From assembly GCF_024494685.1 (NCBI RefSeq), contig NZ_JANHDM010000006.1, positions 124,001 to 188,000 on the forward strand: 64,000 bases of DNA, given 5' to 3'. Under the pieces are notes generated by a model. That model saw only the letters and a program-made list of their open reading frames with translations. It did no database searches and had not been told where the DNA came from. Below, in pieces: positions 41,776 through 50,734 of this stretch. Origin of the DNA: Halorubrum rubrum. GTDB lineage: Archaea; Halobacteriota; Halobacteria; Halobacteriales; Haloferacaceae. Position 1 is the first letter of the stretch, and every line of letters starts with the position of its first letter. The position numbers and the translations under genes are program-made.

Positions 41776-42480
41776 TTAGCCCCCGAGGAACTCCCGGCGG
41801 ACCTCCTCGTCGTTCAACAGCGCGGTCCCCTCGTCCTCGTACCGGTTCTGGCCGTTCGATAGCACGTATCCGCGGTCACAGCGTCTGAGCGCCTCCATCG
41901 CGTTCTGTTCGACCATCAGGACCGCGGTGCCCGTTCCGTTGATCTCGTCGACCTTGTCGAACATCTCGTCGACCAGGTCGGGCGCGAGCCCCGCGCTGGG
42001 TTCGTCGAGGAGCAGGAGTTCGGGATCGAGCATCAACGCCCGCCCCATCGCGAGCATCTGTCGCTGGCCGCCGCTCATCGTTCCCGCGCGCTGTTCTCTC
42101 CGCTCTTCGAGGATCGGGAACCGGTCGTACACCATCCGGAGCGCGTCCTGTGGCACCTCATCGAGGATGTACGCGCCCATCTCGAGGTTCTCCTCGACCG
42201 AGAGCTCCGCGAAGACGTTCTCGTTTTGCGGGACGTACCCCAGTCCCTTGTGGATGACGTCCTCGGGTTTGGTGCCGCTTATGTCCTCGCCGTTGAACGT
42301 CACCGTGCCGCCCATGTGGGTCGTCAGCCCGAACACCGACTTCATCACGGTCGATTTGCCGGCCCCGTTCGGACCGACGATGGTGACGTACTCCCCGTCG
42401 TCGACGTCCAGATCGACGTCGGTGAGGATCTGGAGGTCGCCGTAGCCGGCGTCCAACTCGCGAACCTCGAGGAGGCTCAT
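41776..42480 (-). CDS. livF: Branched-chain amino-acid ABC transporter ATPase LivF
   Basis: A 234-residue ATPase with Walker A VGPNGAGKST, the short Q-loop region YVPQNENVFAELSVEENL, signature TMSGGQRQMLAMGRAL, Walker B LLLDEPSAGL and a switch region VLMVEQNAMEAL. Both the length and LEVRELDAGYGDLQIL at the N-terminus are LivF-like. It is the last gene of livHMGF, overlapping livG by four bases. It drives uptake of branched-chain amino acids or a related substrate. Confidence 0.93.
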   Translation of the reverse strand: MSLLEVRELDAGYGDLQILTDVDLDVDDGEYVTIVGPNGAGKSTVMKSVFGLTTHMGGTVTFNGEDISGTKPEDVIHKGLGYVPQNENVFAELSVEENLEMGAYILDEVPQDALRMVYDRFPILEERREQRAGTMSGGQRQMLAMGRALMLDPELLLLDEPSAGLAPDLVDEMFDKVDEINGTGTAVLMVEQNAMEALRRCDRGYVLSNGQNRYEDEGTALLNDEEVRREFLGG

Positions 42481-43457
42481 ACCTCACCCCCGAGGTACGC
42501 CTCGATGACCTCCTCGCTCTCCTTGATCTCCGCCGGGGTCCCGTCCTTCAGGATCCGGCCTTGGTGCATGACGATGACCCGCTCGCAGTTGTTCATGATG
42601 AGGTCCATGTCGTGTTCCACGATGAGGAACGTGTACCCGCGGTCGCGCAGCTCGTGGATGTGTTCGAGCAGCCGCTTCTCGAGCGTCGGGTTGACGCCCG
42701 CGAACGGCTCGTCGAGGAGCAGCACGTCGGGGTCGGTCAACAGCGCACGCGCCAGCTCCAGCAGCTTCCGCTGGCCGCCCGAGAGGTTCCCCGCGTACTC
42801 GTCGGCGAGGTGGTCGATCTCGAAGAAGTCGAGCACCTCCCAGACGCGTTCGAGCTGGTCGGTCTCCTGTTTGCGCACGTCTCCGCGAGTGACCGGCAGC
42901 ACCGACCGCCACAGCGACTCGCCGGCCTGACCCTTCGGCGCGAGCATCATGTTCTCGAGGACGGTCATCTCCTCGAGTTCGCGGGCGATCTGGAACGTCC
43001 GGACGAGCCCCCGGTTGGCTATCTCGTGGGGTTGGTAGCCGGTTATCTCCTCGCCGTTGAACCGGACCGTCCCGGCGTCGGGCTCCAACATCCCGGTGAT
43101 GAGGTTGAAGGTCGTCGACTTGCCGGCCCCGTTCGGGCCGATGAGCCCCGTGAGCGTCCCCCGTTCGACGTCGAAGCTGACGTCGTCGACGGCGACGATG
43201 CCGCCGAACGTCCGCCGGAGCCCCTCGACCTCCAGGGGCGTCGAATCGACCGACACGCCGGCGTCCTCCGGCGCGTGGACCGTTCGATCCGGCGTCTCCG
43301 CGTCGGTCGGTGCGTCCGCGTCCCCGTCCGATTCCTCCGTGACGGCCGACGGCGAGCCGTCCTCGGTCGGCACGTCCTCCGCCGGCATCGAGTCGTCCTC
43401 GATCGGTTCCTCGGTCGGCGTCGATCCGTCCGTGACGGAGTCGTCGGTGCCGCTCAT
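42477..43457 (-). CDS. livG: Branched-chain amino-acid ABC transporter ATPase LivG
   Basis: A 326-residue ATPase. The first 72 residues are a low-complexity acidic tail (Asp, Glu, Ser, Thr, Pro) not found in bacterial LivG. The ATPase domain begins about residue 73 (STPLEVEGLRRTFGG) with Walker A IGPNGAGKST, RTFQIARELEEMTV, signature LSGGQRKLLELARAL, Walker B VLLLDEPFAGVNP and EHDMDLIMNNCERVIV. It overlaps livF and livM by four bases each. A later start would remove the acidic tail, but the tight overlap with livM supports 43457. Confidence 0.92.
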   Translation of the reverse strand: MSGTDDSVTDGSTPTEEPIEDDSMPAEDVPTEDGSPSAVTEESDGDADAPTDAETPDRTVHAPEDAGVSVDSTPLEVEGLRRTFGGIVAVDDVSFDVERGTLTGLIGPNGAGKSTTFNLITGMLEPDAGTVRFNGEEITGYQPHEIANRGLVRTFQIARELEEMTVLENMMLAPKGQAGESLWRSVLPVTRGDVRKQETDQLERVWEVLDFFEIDHLADEYAGNLSGGQRKLLELARALLTDPDVLLLDEPFAGVNPTLEKRLLEHIHELRDRGYTFLIVEHDMDLIMNNCERVIVMHQGRILKDGTPAEIKESEEVIEAYLGGEV

Positions 43458-44845
43458 CGCGTCTCACCACCGTCTGCCGCGGCCGGATTCCCGCTCGACC
43501 CGTCGTCTCCCGGCCGCGAGAGGTCGACGCTGGAGGCGGTCTCCTTGCGGTGGCCGAGCAGCCCCTCGGGCCGGTTGTGCATCAGCCAGATCAACACTAC
43601 GCCCATGATCACGAGCCGCAGCTGGCTCACGCTGTCGAGGGTGTAGACGAGGAACGGAACGGGATCGAGCGAGGCCAGCGGCGCGACCGCCTCGCCGAAG
43701 TTCCGCGGCGCGTCGCCCAGCTCGAAGGCGGCCTCGACCAGGTTCTTCACGTACCGCGGCCCCTCGTACAACACCCCGGCGAAGATCGCCCCGCCGAGGA
43801 AGCTGCCGGTGTTCGAGCCCGCGCCGCCGATGATGAGCGCGATCCACACGAAGAAGGTGATGTTCGGCCGGAACGAGGGCGGCGTGATGCTCCCGCGACC
43901 GGAGTACCAGAGGATCCCGCCGAGCCCCATCAGCGCCGCGCCGAGCACGAACGCCGTGAGCTTGAAGCGGTCGGTGTCCTTCCCCAGGGCGTTCGCGACG
44001 TCCTCGTCCTCGCGGATGGCCTTCAACACCCGGCCGAACGGCGACTTTCCGGTCCGCGAGAGCAACAGGTAGAACAGCCCCACGCAGACGAGGAGGACGA
44101 TCCCGTAGACGACCCCGTCTATCACCGGCTTCGGGTTGTTCGGGATGAAGTTCCGCTCGACGAACGCGACGAAGCCGAGGTACGGCTCCCAGAGGAACAG
44201 GAGCCGAAGCAGCGCCTCCAGCGGGTCCGTGTAGTTCAGGATGAGCCCGCCCCCGCCGCCGAGGCCGATCGTGTCGGCGGCCGGGTCGAAGCTGAACAGT
44301 CGGACCCCGGCGACGGTGAGGTCGATCGTGTCCGGAACGGTGGCCTCCTGGAACGTCCGGGACATCATCGTGAACCGAACGATCTCCGAGAACGCCACCG
44401 TGACGATCGCGAGGTAGTCGGCCCGGAGCCGGAGCGCGGGCAGCGCGACCAGGAGGCCGAACAGCGCGGCCACGGCGACGCCGGCGACGACGCCGACGAC
44501 GAGCGGGAGGCCGAGCCCGCCGACCTGTGCGGCACCGCCCTCCGCCACCGGCGGCTTCGAGACGAGCGCGGTGACGTAGACGCCGATACCCATGAAGCCG
44601 ACGATGCCGATGTTGAAGAGGCCGGTGTACCCCCAGTGGAGGTTCAACGCCAGCGCGAGCATGCCGAACGCGCCGATGTAGAAGGTGAGGTTCGCGATCG
44701 AGTTCAGCTGACCGCGGAGGCCGTAGCCGAACGCGACGCCGGCGAGGACGTACGCCAGGTAGATCGCGCCGAGAACCGCGAGCACGAGCGTCACGTCGCG
44801 CTCGAAGAGTCCGTCGAGCCGACCGCGAACGTCGTCCACGCTCAT
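43454..44845 (-). CDS. livM: Branched-chain amino-acid ABC transporter permease LivM
   Basis: A 463-residue polytopic permease with about nine to ten helices. The LivM core is recognisable in FNIGIVGFMGIGVYVTALVS, ADYLAIVTVAFSEIVRFTM, the cytoplasmic coupling loop SPFGRVLKAIREDEDVANAL and LMGLGGILWYSGRGSI. It is longer than bacterial LivM through a loop insertion at about 180-260. The C-terminal tail (RPEGLLGHRKE onward) is hydrophilic. It is encoded between livH and livG with four-base overlaps. Confidence 0.92.
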   Translation of the reverse strand: MSVDDVRGRLDGLFERDVTLVLAVLGAIYLAYVLAGVAFGYGLRGQLNSIANLTFYIGAFGMLALALNLHWGYTGLFNIGIVGFMGIGVYVTALVSKPPVAEGGAAQVGGLGLPLVVGVVAGVAVAALFGLLVALPALRLRADYLAIVTVAFSEIVRFTMMSRTFQEATVPDTIDLTVAGVRLFSFDPAADTIGLGGGGGLILNYTDPLEALLRLLFLWEPYLGFVAFVERNFIPNNPKPVIDGVVYGIVLLVCVGLFYLLLSRTGKSPFGRVLKAIREDEDVANALGKDTDRFKLTAFVLGAALMGLGGILWYSGRGSITPPSFRPNITFFVWIALIIGGAGSNTGSFLGGAIFAGVLYEGPRYVKNLVEAAFELGDAPRNFGEAVAPLASLDPVPFLVYTLDSVSQLRLVIMGVVLIWLMHNRPEGLLGHRKETASSVDLSRPGDDGSSGNPAAADGGETR

Positions 44846-45954
44846 GCCGTGGTCCTCCCGCTGAAGATGCCTTCAGGCTTGAACAACAGGATCACGATCA
44901 TCACCATGAACGCGGCCGCCCGTCCGAACTCCGAGGGGATCCAGATCACGGACACCGAAGCGGTCAGCCCGATGACGATGCCGCCGCCGATCGCCCCGTA
45001 GATCGACCCGATGCCGCCGAGGATGACCGCGGCGAACACCAACAACAACAGGAGCCAGCCGTCGTTGAATCCAAGCGTCCCCTTCCAGAGGACGAACATG
45101 TATCCCGCGACGCCGGTGAGCCCGGCGCCGACGATCCACGTCGTGCGAATGACTCGCTCGGTCGGGATCCCCGTGATTCGCGCGAGGTCCTCGTTGTCGG
45201 ACATCGCGCGCATCGCCTTTCCGAGTTTGGTCCGCTGTAAGAGCAGGTGGACGCCGAGCATCAGTCCGGCCGCGACGAGGATGAGGGTGACGTCGTGGGC
45301 GGTGACCCGGAAGGTCCCGTCGAACGCGGGTACGTCCACGCGGGGCACGGACCCAGACGCGGTCGTCCCGCGCACGCCGGCCCCGAAGACGAACTGGATG
45401 AGGTACCGGAGCGCGAACGCGACGCCGATGCTCGTGATGAGCAGCGCGATGCCGCTCTCGTCCCGGATCGGCTTGTACACGAACCGGTCGATGAAAAGCG
45501 CCAGCGCGATCGTCAACCCGCCGGCGACGAGCGCGCCGAGGACGACCGCGGCCGGCGACGTGGTGACGCCGATCCCGAGCGCGCCGCCGAACACCGAGCC
45601 GCCGGCACCGACGAGCAACAGCGCGCCGACGCTGTTCTCGCCGATCCCCGCGACGAGGTAGCTGGTGGCCATCCCGGCGAACGCCCCGCTCGTGAGGTAG
45701 TCGCCGTGCGCGAAGTTCGCGAAGTTGAGAATACTGTACGTCATCGAGAGTCCGATTCCAGCCAGGCCGATGATCAGCCCCCGAAGCAACCCGTCCCAGA
45801 CGAGCGAGGCGAGGCTGCTGATCCGGATCCCCCCCGTCGCGAGTCCGCTCGCGAGGGACCAGGCCATCCACAGGGCCACGAGAACGACCCCGATGGCGAG
45901 GGGTTCCTCGCTGAGGGTTCGGCGGTATCGGACGTACGTTTCAGAGATACTCAC
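44842..45954 (-). CDS. livH: Branched-chain amino-acid ABC transporter permease LivH
   Basis: A 370-residue polytopic permease, first gene of the livHMGF operon. LivH motifs: GLIIGLAGIGLSMTYSILNF, ANFAHGDYLTSGAFAGM, the coupling loop LGKAMRAMSDNEDLARITGI and VILGGIGSIYGAIGGGIVIG. The start is a GTG at 45954 (VSISETYVRYRR). Upstream in-frame sequence is unlike the family, and a minus-strand TATA (CTTATAC, about 45992-45998) lies about 40 bases ahead. The last four bases overlap livM. Confidence 0.9.
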   Translation of the reverse strand: MSISETYVRYRRTLSEEPLAIGVVLVALWMAWSLASGLATGGIRISSLASLVWDGLLRGLIIGLAGIGLSMTYSILNFANFAHGDYLTSGAFAGMATSYLVAGIGENSVGALLLVGAGGSVFGGALGIGVTTSPAAVVLGALVAGGLTIALALFIDRFVYKPIRDESGIALLITSIGVAFALRYLIQFVFGAGVRGTTASGSVPRVDVPAFDGTFRVTAHDVTLILVAAGLMLGVHLLLQRTKLGKAMRAMSDNEDLARITGIPTERVIRTTWIVGAGLTGVAGYMFVLWKGTLGFNDGWLLLLLVFAAVILGGIGSIYGAIGGGIVIGLTASVSVIWIPSEFGRAAAFMVMIVILLFKPEGIFSGRTTA

Positions 45955-46334
45955 GTGATAACACTCCTCAGACGATCCTGTGAAATCAACGTATAAGACG
46001 TTTTCTACCTCCCAGCCGGGGCGACGGGGGCGGCGTCCGGCATATTTGTCCACGTCGGACCCACGAAGACGGAGACACGCCGGGAGGGACGCTCGAGCGG
46101 CGACCGCCCGACGTGACTCACCGCCGCGGTCCACGAGACGTACAAGGCGACGCGCCGGGTCAACGAGAGAGAGGGACACGCCGCGGCGCTCGTCACGTAC
46201 TGGACGCGTCTCAACGACGGGGAGGACCGGTTCGCCCCCGCGTCGGAGTCGACGAGTCTCGACCACCGATCCGAGCCGGGAGGCGACGAGCCCGCCGGAC
46301 GTAGCTATTAGTCGACCGGGACCGATCGGCCGGT
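45955..46334. other. Region between livH and an alpha/beta hydrolase
   Basis: The left part holds the livH promoter. The right part contains a short coding-like stretch (see 46113-46311). Other open frames on either strand are not supported. Confidence 0.4.
46113..46311 (+). pseudogene. Possible short frameshifted gene
   Basis: From 46117 to the TAG at 46309-46311 one frame reads TAAVHETYKATRRVNEREG, then AAALVTYWTRLNDGEDRF, with very high GC at third positions as in real genes here. The frame has a TGA at 46114 and no start codon. A GTG at 46113 lies one frame off; deleting one C in the CACCG run near 46121 would join it to give MTHAAVHETYKAT. This looks like a small gene broken by a one-base insertion, or a sequencing error. 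No family is recognised. Confidence 0.35.
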
Positions 46335-47303
46335 ATGGCCGACGGCACGGTGGACGATGCGACTGAGGCGACCCCTGACGACGAGGCTCCGGTCGACGAG
46401 GTCCCGGCCGACGAGATCCCGGAGGGGATTCCCGGAACGTCCCGGTTCGTCGAGACGAACGGCGTCCGCCTCCACGTCGTCGAGGCGGGTCCCGAAGACG
46501 GGAAGCTGCTCGTCCTGCTCCACGGCTTCCCGGAGTTCTGGTACGGCTGGCACGAGACGATCGCCGCGCTCGCGAACGACGGCTACCGCGTCGTCGTGCC
46601 CGACCAGCGCGGGTACAACCTCTCGGAGAAGCCCCCGGACGTCGCGGACTACCGGATCGGGGAGCTCGCCCGCGACGTCGTCGGACTGATCGACGCGTAC
46701 GGGCGGGAGACGGCGGCGGTCGCCGGCCACGACTGGGGAGCCGCCGTCGGCTGGTGGCTCGCGATCCACCACGCCGACCGGCTCTCCGAACTGGTCGCCG
46801 TCAACGTCCCGCACCCGACCGTCTTCGAGCGAGCGCTCCGGACCTCCTGGCGGCAGCGCCGGAAGAGCTGGTACGTGCTCGCCTTCCAGCTTCCCCGGCT
46901 GCCCGAGTCGATCGCGCGCGCCGGGAACTGGCGGATCGGCGTGCGGGCCTTGCGCGAGACGAGCGATCCGGGGACGTTCGGCGAGGAGGACTTCCGACGG
47001 TACCGGCGCGCGTGGGACCGCGACGGCGCGTTCGAGGCGATGGTGAACTGGTACCGGGCCATCGTCCGCGAGCGTCCTAAACCGGACACGCCGCGCGTCG
47101 AGGTCCCGACGCTCGTGATATGGGGAGCGAACGACCCGTTTCTCGAGAAACGGCTGGCCGGCGAGAGCCTCGAACACTGCGCCGACGGGCGACTCCTCAC
47201 GATCGACGACGCGACCCACTGGGTGATCCACGAGGACCCTCATCGCGTCGCGAAGGCGGTCGCCGACCACGCCGACCCGCTGCCGCCGGGCGCGCGGGAG
47301 TGA
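46335..47303 (+). CDS. Alpha/beta hydrolase, epoxide-hydrolase type
   Basis: A 322-residue cytoplasmic hydrolase. The oxyanion segment is LLHGFPEFWYGWHETI, the nucleophile elbow AGHDWGAAVGWWLA carries Asp instead of Ser, and the catalytic His lies in IDDATHWVIHEDP. The HGFPEFW plus Asp-nucleophile combination is typical of epoxide hydrolases and some haloalkane dehalogenases. The lid Tyr residues expected for epoxide opening are plausible in KSWYVLAFQLPRLP and MVNWYRAIV. The N-terminal 35 residues are an acidic tail. The substrate is unknown. Confidence 0.88.
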   Translation: MADGTVDDATEATPDDEAPVDEVPADEIPEGIPGTSRFVETNGVRLHVVEAGPEDGKLLVLLHGFPEFWYGWHETIAALANDGYRVVVPDQRGYNLSEKPPDVADYRIGELARDVVGLIDAYGRETAAVAGHDWGAAVGWWLAIHHADRLSELVAVNVPHPTVFERALRTSWRQRRKSWYVLAFQLPRLPESIARAGNWRIGVRALRETSDPGTFGEEDFRRYRRAWDRDGAFEAMVNWYRAIVRERPKPDTPRVEVPTLVIWGANDPFLEKRLAGESLEHCADGRLLTIDDATHWVIHEDPHRVAKAVADHADPLPPGARE

Positions 47304-47434
47304 GCGGAGGGAACGGACGGGACGAGGATCGCGAAACGAGCGGGACGAGGACCGCGAAACGGGCGGGACGGGGAGCGGGTCTCGACGCCCTCCCCGCCGA
47401 CGCGTTTTAACCCCCGCGGCCCGACCCCTCGGGT

Positions 47435-47761
47435 ATGACGCTCGACCGATACGCCGACGCGGTCGACGACCTCGATCCCGACGACGGCGAGGTCGCCACC
47501 GCCGAACTCGTCGTCGACGACGACGTGCTCGTGAAGGCGTTCGTTCTCGCTCCAGACGGCGAGATCGACCCGCACGAGCACGCGGACGCGACGAACGTCT
47601 TCCACGTCCTCGAGGGGGAACCGACCGTGATCCGTGACGGCGAGTCAGAACGCCTCGCCGCGCCGGCGGTCGTCCACAACGCCCGCGGGGACGTCCACGG
47701 AGCCCGAAACGATACCGACGCGCGCGCCGTGCTCACGGCGAGCCTCTGCCCGCTCCCCTGA
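47435..47761 (+). CDS. Cupin domain protein
   Basis: A 108-residue single-domain cupin. Motif 1 (DGEIDPHEHADATNVFHVLEG) has two His and one Glu-like ligand positions for a metal. Motif 2 is AAPAVVHNARGDVHGARN. The function may be as a small metalloenzyme or a binding protein; nothing points to a substrate. Its TGA overlaps the ATG of the rhodanese gene, so the two are co-translated. Confidence 0.82.
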   Translation: MTLDRYADAVDDLDPDDGEVATAELVVDDDVLVKAFVLAPDGEIDPHEHADATNVFHVLEGEPTVIRDGESERLAAPAVVHNARGDVHGARNDTDARAVLTASLCPLP

Positions 47762-48168
47762 TGGACGGCGAGATCGACCCGGCGGCGCTGGCCGCGCTGC
47801 TGGAGGACGGCGAGGACGTTCGGATCGTCGACATCCGCGACCAGCGGGCGTTCGACCGGGGTCACCTCCCCGACAGCGAGTCGATCCCGTTCCCGGAACT
47901 CACGACCCGCGTCGCCGAGCTGGAGGGCGCGGACCGGATCGTGACGGTCTGTCCCCACGGGATCGCGAGCCGGCAGGCCGCCCAGCTGATCGGCAGCTAC
48001 CAGGGGACCACCGACGCCCGCGTAGAGAGCCTCCGCGGCGGCGTGGAGGCGTGGCAGGAGGGCGGTCACGAGATGGAGACGTCGTCCGACGAGGGTGCCG
48101 GAGACGACGAGCGTTCGGACGGCGAGCGCGGCGACGGCGCGGAGGAGGGCCCGGACGCGCCGTTCTGA
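47761..48168 (+). CDS. Rhodanese-like protein
   Basis: A 135-residue single rhodanese domain: VRIVDIRDQRAFDRGHLPDS, a family start, and the active loop VTVCPHGIASRQAAQLIGSY with Cys in the CPHGIAS position. This could carry a persulfide. The last 35 residues are an acidic tail. It overlaps the cupin gene by one base. Rhodaneses move sulfur or act as regulators; no partner is indicated beyond the coupled cupin. Confidence 0.88.
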   Translation: MDGEIDPAALAALLEDGEDVRIVDIRDQRAFDRGHLPDSESIPFPELTTRVAELEGADRIVTVCPHGIASRQAAQLIGSYQGTTDARVESLRGGVEAWQEGGHEMETSSDEGAGDDERSDGERGDGAEEGPDAPF

Positions 48169-48244
48169 TCGGGACCGGTTTCGGGACGTCCGCGATCGGC
48201 GTGGTCGCCGGAACGTATTTGCCGGTCGCTTCCGGCCTGCCGGT

Positions 48245-49081
48245 ATGGACCTCCGCATCGATCACGTCACGGTCGCGGGGCGGGACCTTGACCGGCTCGT
48301 CGAGGCGTTCGCCGCGGCGGGCTTCCCGGTCGAGTACGGGGGTCGGCACTCGAACGGCGTCACGCACATGTCGATCGTCGGGTTCCGCGACGGGAGTTAT
48401 CTCGAACTCATCTCGACGCTGGAGCCCGACGCCGACTCCCCGTGGTGGGACGCTCCCATCCGCGGGGACGGCGGCCCCTGTGCGTGGGCGGTCGACGCCC
48501 AGGACATCGACGCCGCGAGCGCCGACCTCCGCGACCGCGGCGTCCGCGTCGAGGGGCCCTCGGGACACGAGCGAACCCGCGAGAACGGGACCCTCGTCGC
48601 GTGGGACCTCGCCTACCTGGGGGAGGGCGACCCCGGCTCGACGCTCCCGTTCCTCATCAGCGACCGAACTCCGCGGGAGCGACGGGTTCGACCGACCGGC
48701 GATCTGGCGTCGTCGCCGGTCGTCGGGGTTGACACGGTCGTGCTCGCCGTTCCCGACCTCGACGCCGCGGTCGAGACGTTCGAGGCCGCGTTCGACGCCG
48801 GCGACCCGGACGTCGGGGAGAGCCACGCGCTGGACGCGGAGACGGCGTCGTTTCCGGATCTGCCGGTCGTGCTCGCGACACCGCGCGGGGACGGCCCGCT
48901 CGCCGACCGGCTCGACGAGTTCGGCCCGCGTCCGGTCGCGTACCTGATCGGATACGAGGGCGACCGTCCCGGATTCACCGGCCTCGAGCCGGGATCGATC
49001 GGGGACCGCTCGGTCGAGTGGGCCCCGGTGACGTACCCTGTCGGTCGTCGCTATCTCGGGTTCGTCGAGGTCGACCCTTGA
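48245..49081 (+). CDS. VOC superfamily (glyoxalase-like) protein
   Basis: A 278-residue protein with two related halves of the VOC fold: LRIDHVTVAGRDLDRLVEAF at the start and VDTVVLAVPDLDAAVETFEA in the middle. The stretch FRDGSYLELISTLEPDADSPW resembles the glyoxalase-like family PF13468. The metal-ligand His and Glu are visible in the first half (DHVTV, YLELI), but the second half is degenerate. An IS200/IS605-like end overlaps the stop codon, so the C-terminus may have been altered. Function unknown. Confidence 0.8.
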   Translation: MDLRIDHVTVAGRDLDRLVEAFAAAGFPVEYGGRHSNGVTHMSIVGFRDGSYLELISTLEPDADSPWWDAPIRGDGGPCAWAVDAQDIDAASADLRDRGVRVEGPSGHERTRENGTLVAWDLAYLGEGDPGSTLPFLISDRTPRERRVRPTGDLASSPVVGVDTVVLAVPDLDAAVETFEAAFDAGDPDVGESHALDAETASFPDLPVVLATPRGDGPLADRLDEFGPRPVAYLIGYEGDRPGFTGLEPGSIGDRSVEWAPVTYPVGRRYLGFVEVDP

Positions 49082-49107
49082 CGTCCTCTCCGCGCTGAAG
49101 CGCGAGG
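49078..49107. mobile_element. IS200/IS605-like subterminal hairpin (end remnant)
   Basis: The sequence from TTGACGTCCTCTCCGC carries the hairpin CGCGCT-GA-AGCGCG (49091-49104) followed by AGG. It matches the element at 26146-26180 in layout and most bases. It too begins in the stop codon of the gene before it (TTGA). No transposase is adjacent. Confidence 0.55.
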
Positions 49108-49183
49108 CGTTCTCCGTGGGTCTCCGTAAGTTGGGTAGTTCACAGCGCGTCCCTGCCGAGGGGGTCACCGAGGTCGCCGACCG

Positions 49184-50080
49184 CTAGTCGCCGCCGATCG
49201 CCGTCGATCTCTCGGCCGCGGCGTCGGAGCCCCGGAGCACCCACGCCGCGCCGGCGGCGAGCGCGAACGCGAGTGCGAGCGTGACGAGGTTCACCCGCTG
49301 CCACGTCGTGGTGTACAACACCAGGTCGCGACCCAGAAGCAGGGTGACGACGAGCGCCGCCATGGCCCCGGCCGCAAGCCGGCGAACCGTCCGGGCGGCC
49401 GAGGGCGCGAGCCCGGAGACCCCGCCGTCGATCGCGTCGGTCGCGGCCACGAGGGTCGCGACGAGTCCGAGATGTGCGCTCAGGCCGGCGACGTAGAACG
49501 CCCCCTGCGCGCCCGGCGAGTAGGTGAGGAACGGCACCGCTCGCGAGAAGACGGCGCTCGCGAGGACCCCCGCGATCGCGACGCCGAGCGCGAGCCGCAG
49601 GAGCCGGGCGGACCCGGCGCGCTCGCCGCCCCACATCGTCGCCAAGCCGAGCAGCGTGAAGATGCACAGCGCGACGATCAGGTGGGCGGCGTGCGTCGAC
49701 ACCGTGTATCCGCCGGGGACGAGCCCGCCGATCGTGACCGTGATCGCGCCGACCGCGATCTGGACCGGGAGGATCGCGACCGCGAGCGTCGTCGCGAGCC
49801 GCGTCTGCCGGTCGAACGAACCGATCCAGCTCCACCCGGCCACGCCGATGATCAGGAAGCCCGTCACCATGGCCCACACGCGGTGGAACCACTCGATGAA
49901 GTCAGGGTTGATCGTCATCGCGGGGATGAGCTGGTCCGAACAGAGCGGCCACTGGGCCTGACACGCCAGTCCGGAGCCCGTCGCCGCGGTGTAGACGCCG
50001 AGCGCGAACAGCGTCAGCGTCATCCCCGTCGTCGCCGCCGCGTACCGCCGGAACGTAAGCCACGCGGGCCGAAGACTCAT
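49184..50080 (-). CDS. ctaA: Heme A synthase (CtaA/COX15 family)
   Basis: A 298-residue polytopic enzyme that oxidises heme O to heme A for aa3-type terminal oxidases. About eight membrane helices are visible. The family His ligands lie in FIEWFHRVWAMVTGFLIIG, VSTHAAHLIVALCIF and GLSAHLGLVATLVAATDAI. A Cys pair in the first external loop (GLACQAQWPLCSDQLIP) matches the loop cysteines of bacterial CtaA. The length is typical of archaeal/Gram-positive forms. The start at 50080 precedes RPAWLTFRRYAAAT. No oxidase genes are nearby in the window. Confidence 0.92.
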   Translation of the reverse strand: MSLRPAWLTFRRYAAATTGMTLTLFALGVYTAATGSGLACQAQWPLCSDQLIPAMTINPDFIEWFHRVWAMVTGFLIIGVAGWSWIGSFDRQTRLATTLAVAILPVQIAVGAITVTIGGLVPGGYTVSTHAAHLIVALCIFTLLGLATMWGGERAGSARLLRLALGVAIAGVLASAVFSRAVPFLTYSPGAQGAFYVAGLSAHLGLVATLVAATDAIDGGVSGLAPSAARTVRRLAAGAMAALVVTLLLGRDLVLYTTTWQRVNLVTLALAFALAAGAAWVLRGSDAAAERSTAIGGD

Positions 50081-50189
50081 TGTCCGGGATCGGGCTCGCG
50101 CGTACTTAGACCGTTCGACCGATCCGGACCGCTGGGAAGGGATCGGCGGTCGTCCCGACCGACTCGGGCGAGGCGATCAGCCGAAGCGA

Positions 50190-50645
50190 TCAGCCGGAGA
50201 GCTGATCGCGGGCGCGCCGCGCCTTCGCCGACATCTCCTCGTTGCCCTCGACGTCCGCCAGGGTCTCGACGGCCTCCAGCTTCCTGACCGCGTCGTCGAG
50301 GAACGACCGCACGTCGCCGGCGTACGCGTACACCATGTAGTCGTCGGTCATCACGTCGACGATCGCGCCGGGACCGAGCCCCTGTGCGCGAAGCTCAAGC
50401 ACGTACCGGATGAACTTCCGCTCGGCACAGCCGCAGTAGGGGTTCGACTGGCAGTCGCAGTCGAGGAAGTCCTCGGCGAAATCCAAGATCCGGTCGCGGG
50501 TGGTCGAGTCGAGCTTCGAGAGCCCGTCGCCGGTGAACAGCATGTCGAGCGTCGCGCCCGCGAACGCGCCCTTGGGGACGTTCGTCTCCAGCTGGGAGGC
50601 GAGCTGGCGGTGGTTCTTCACGTAGATCTTGTCGGTGAACGCCAC
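50190..50645 (-). CDS. Conserved archaeal protein (DUF5814-like), Cys-rich motif
   Basis: A 151-residue soluble protein. After a helical N-terminus (DKIYVKNHRQLASQLETNVP) comes a Cys cluster FLDCDCQSNPYCGCAERKF that could bind zinc or an iron-sulfur cluster. A helical region LELRAQGLGPGAIVDVMTDDYM follows. I recall a haloarchaeal family DUF5814 with this sequence, in part found fused to helicases, but the label is from memory. Function unknown. A single gene with its start at 50645. Confidence 0.72.
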   Translation of the reverse strand: MAFTDKIYVKNHRQLASQLETNVPKGAFAGATLDMLFTGDGLSKLDSTTRDRILDFAEDFLDCDCQSNPYCGCAERKFIRYVLELRAQGLGPGAIVDVMTDDYMVYAYAGDVRSFLDDAVRKLEAVETLADVEGNEEMSAKARRARDQLSG

Positions 50646-50734
50646 GGCTTACCCACGGTAGGCGACGGGGGCTCAAAAGGGGCGTGGTCGCCCGTGCCGT
50701 GCGCTTAAGCGGCCACGACGCCAACTACGGCCGA

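Noticed and set aside
46005-46214. 69-codon minus-strand frame upstream of livH
   Set aside because: It overlaps the livH promoter region and the coding-like stretch on the other strand. There is no family signal.
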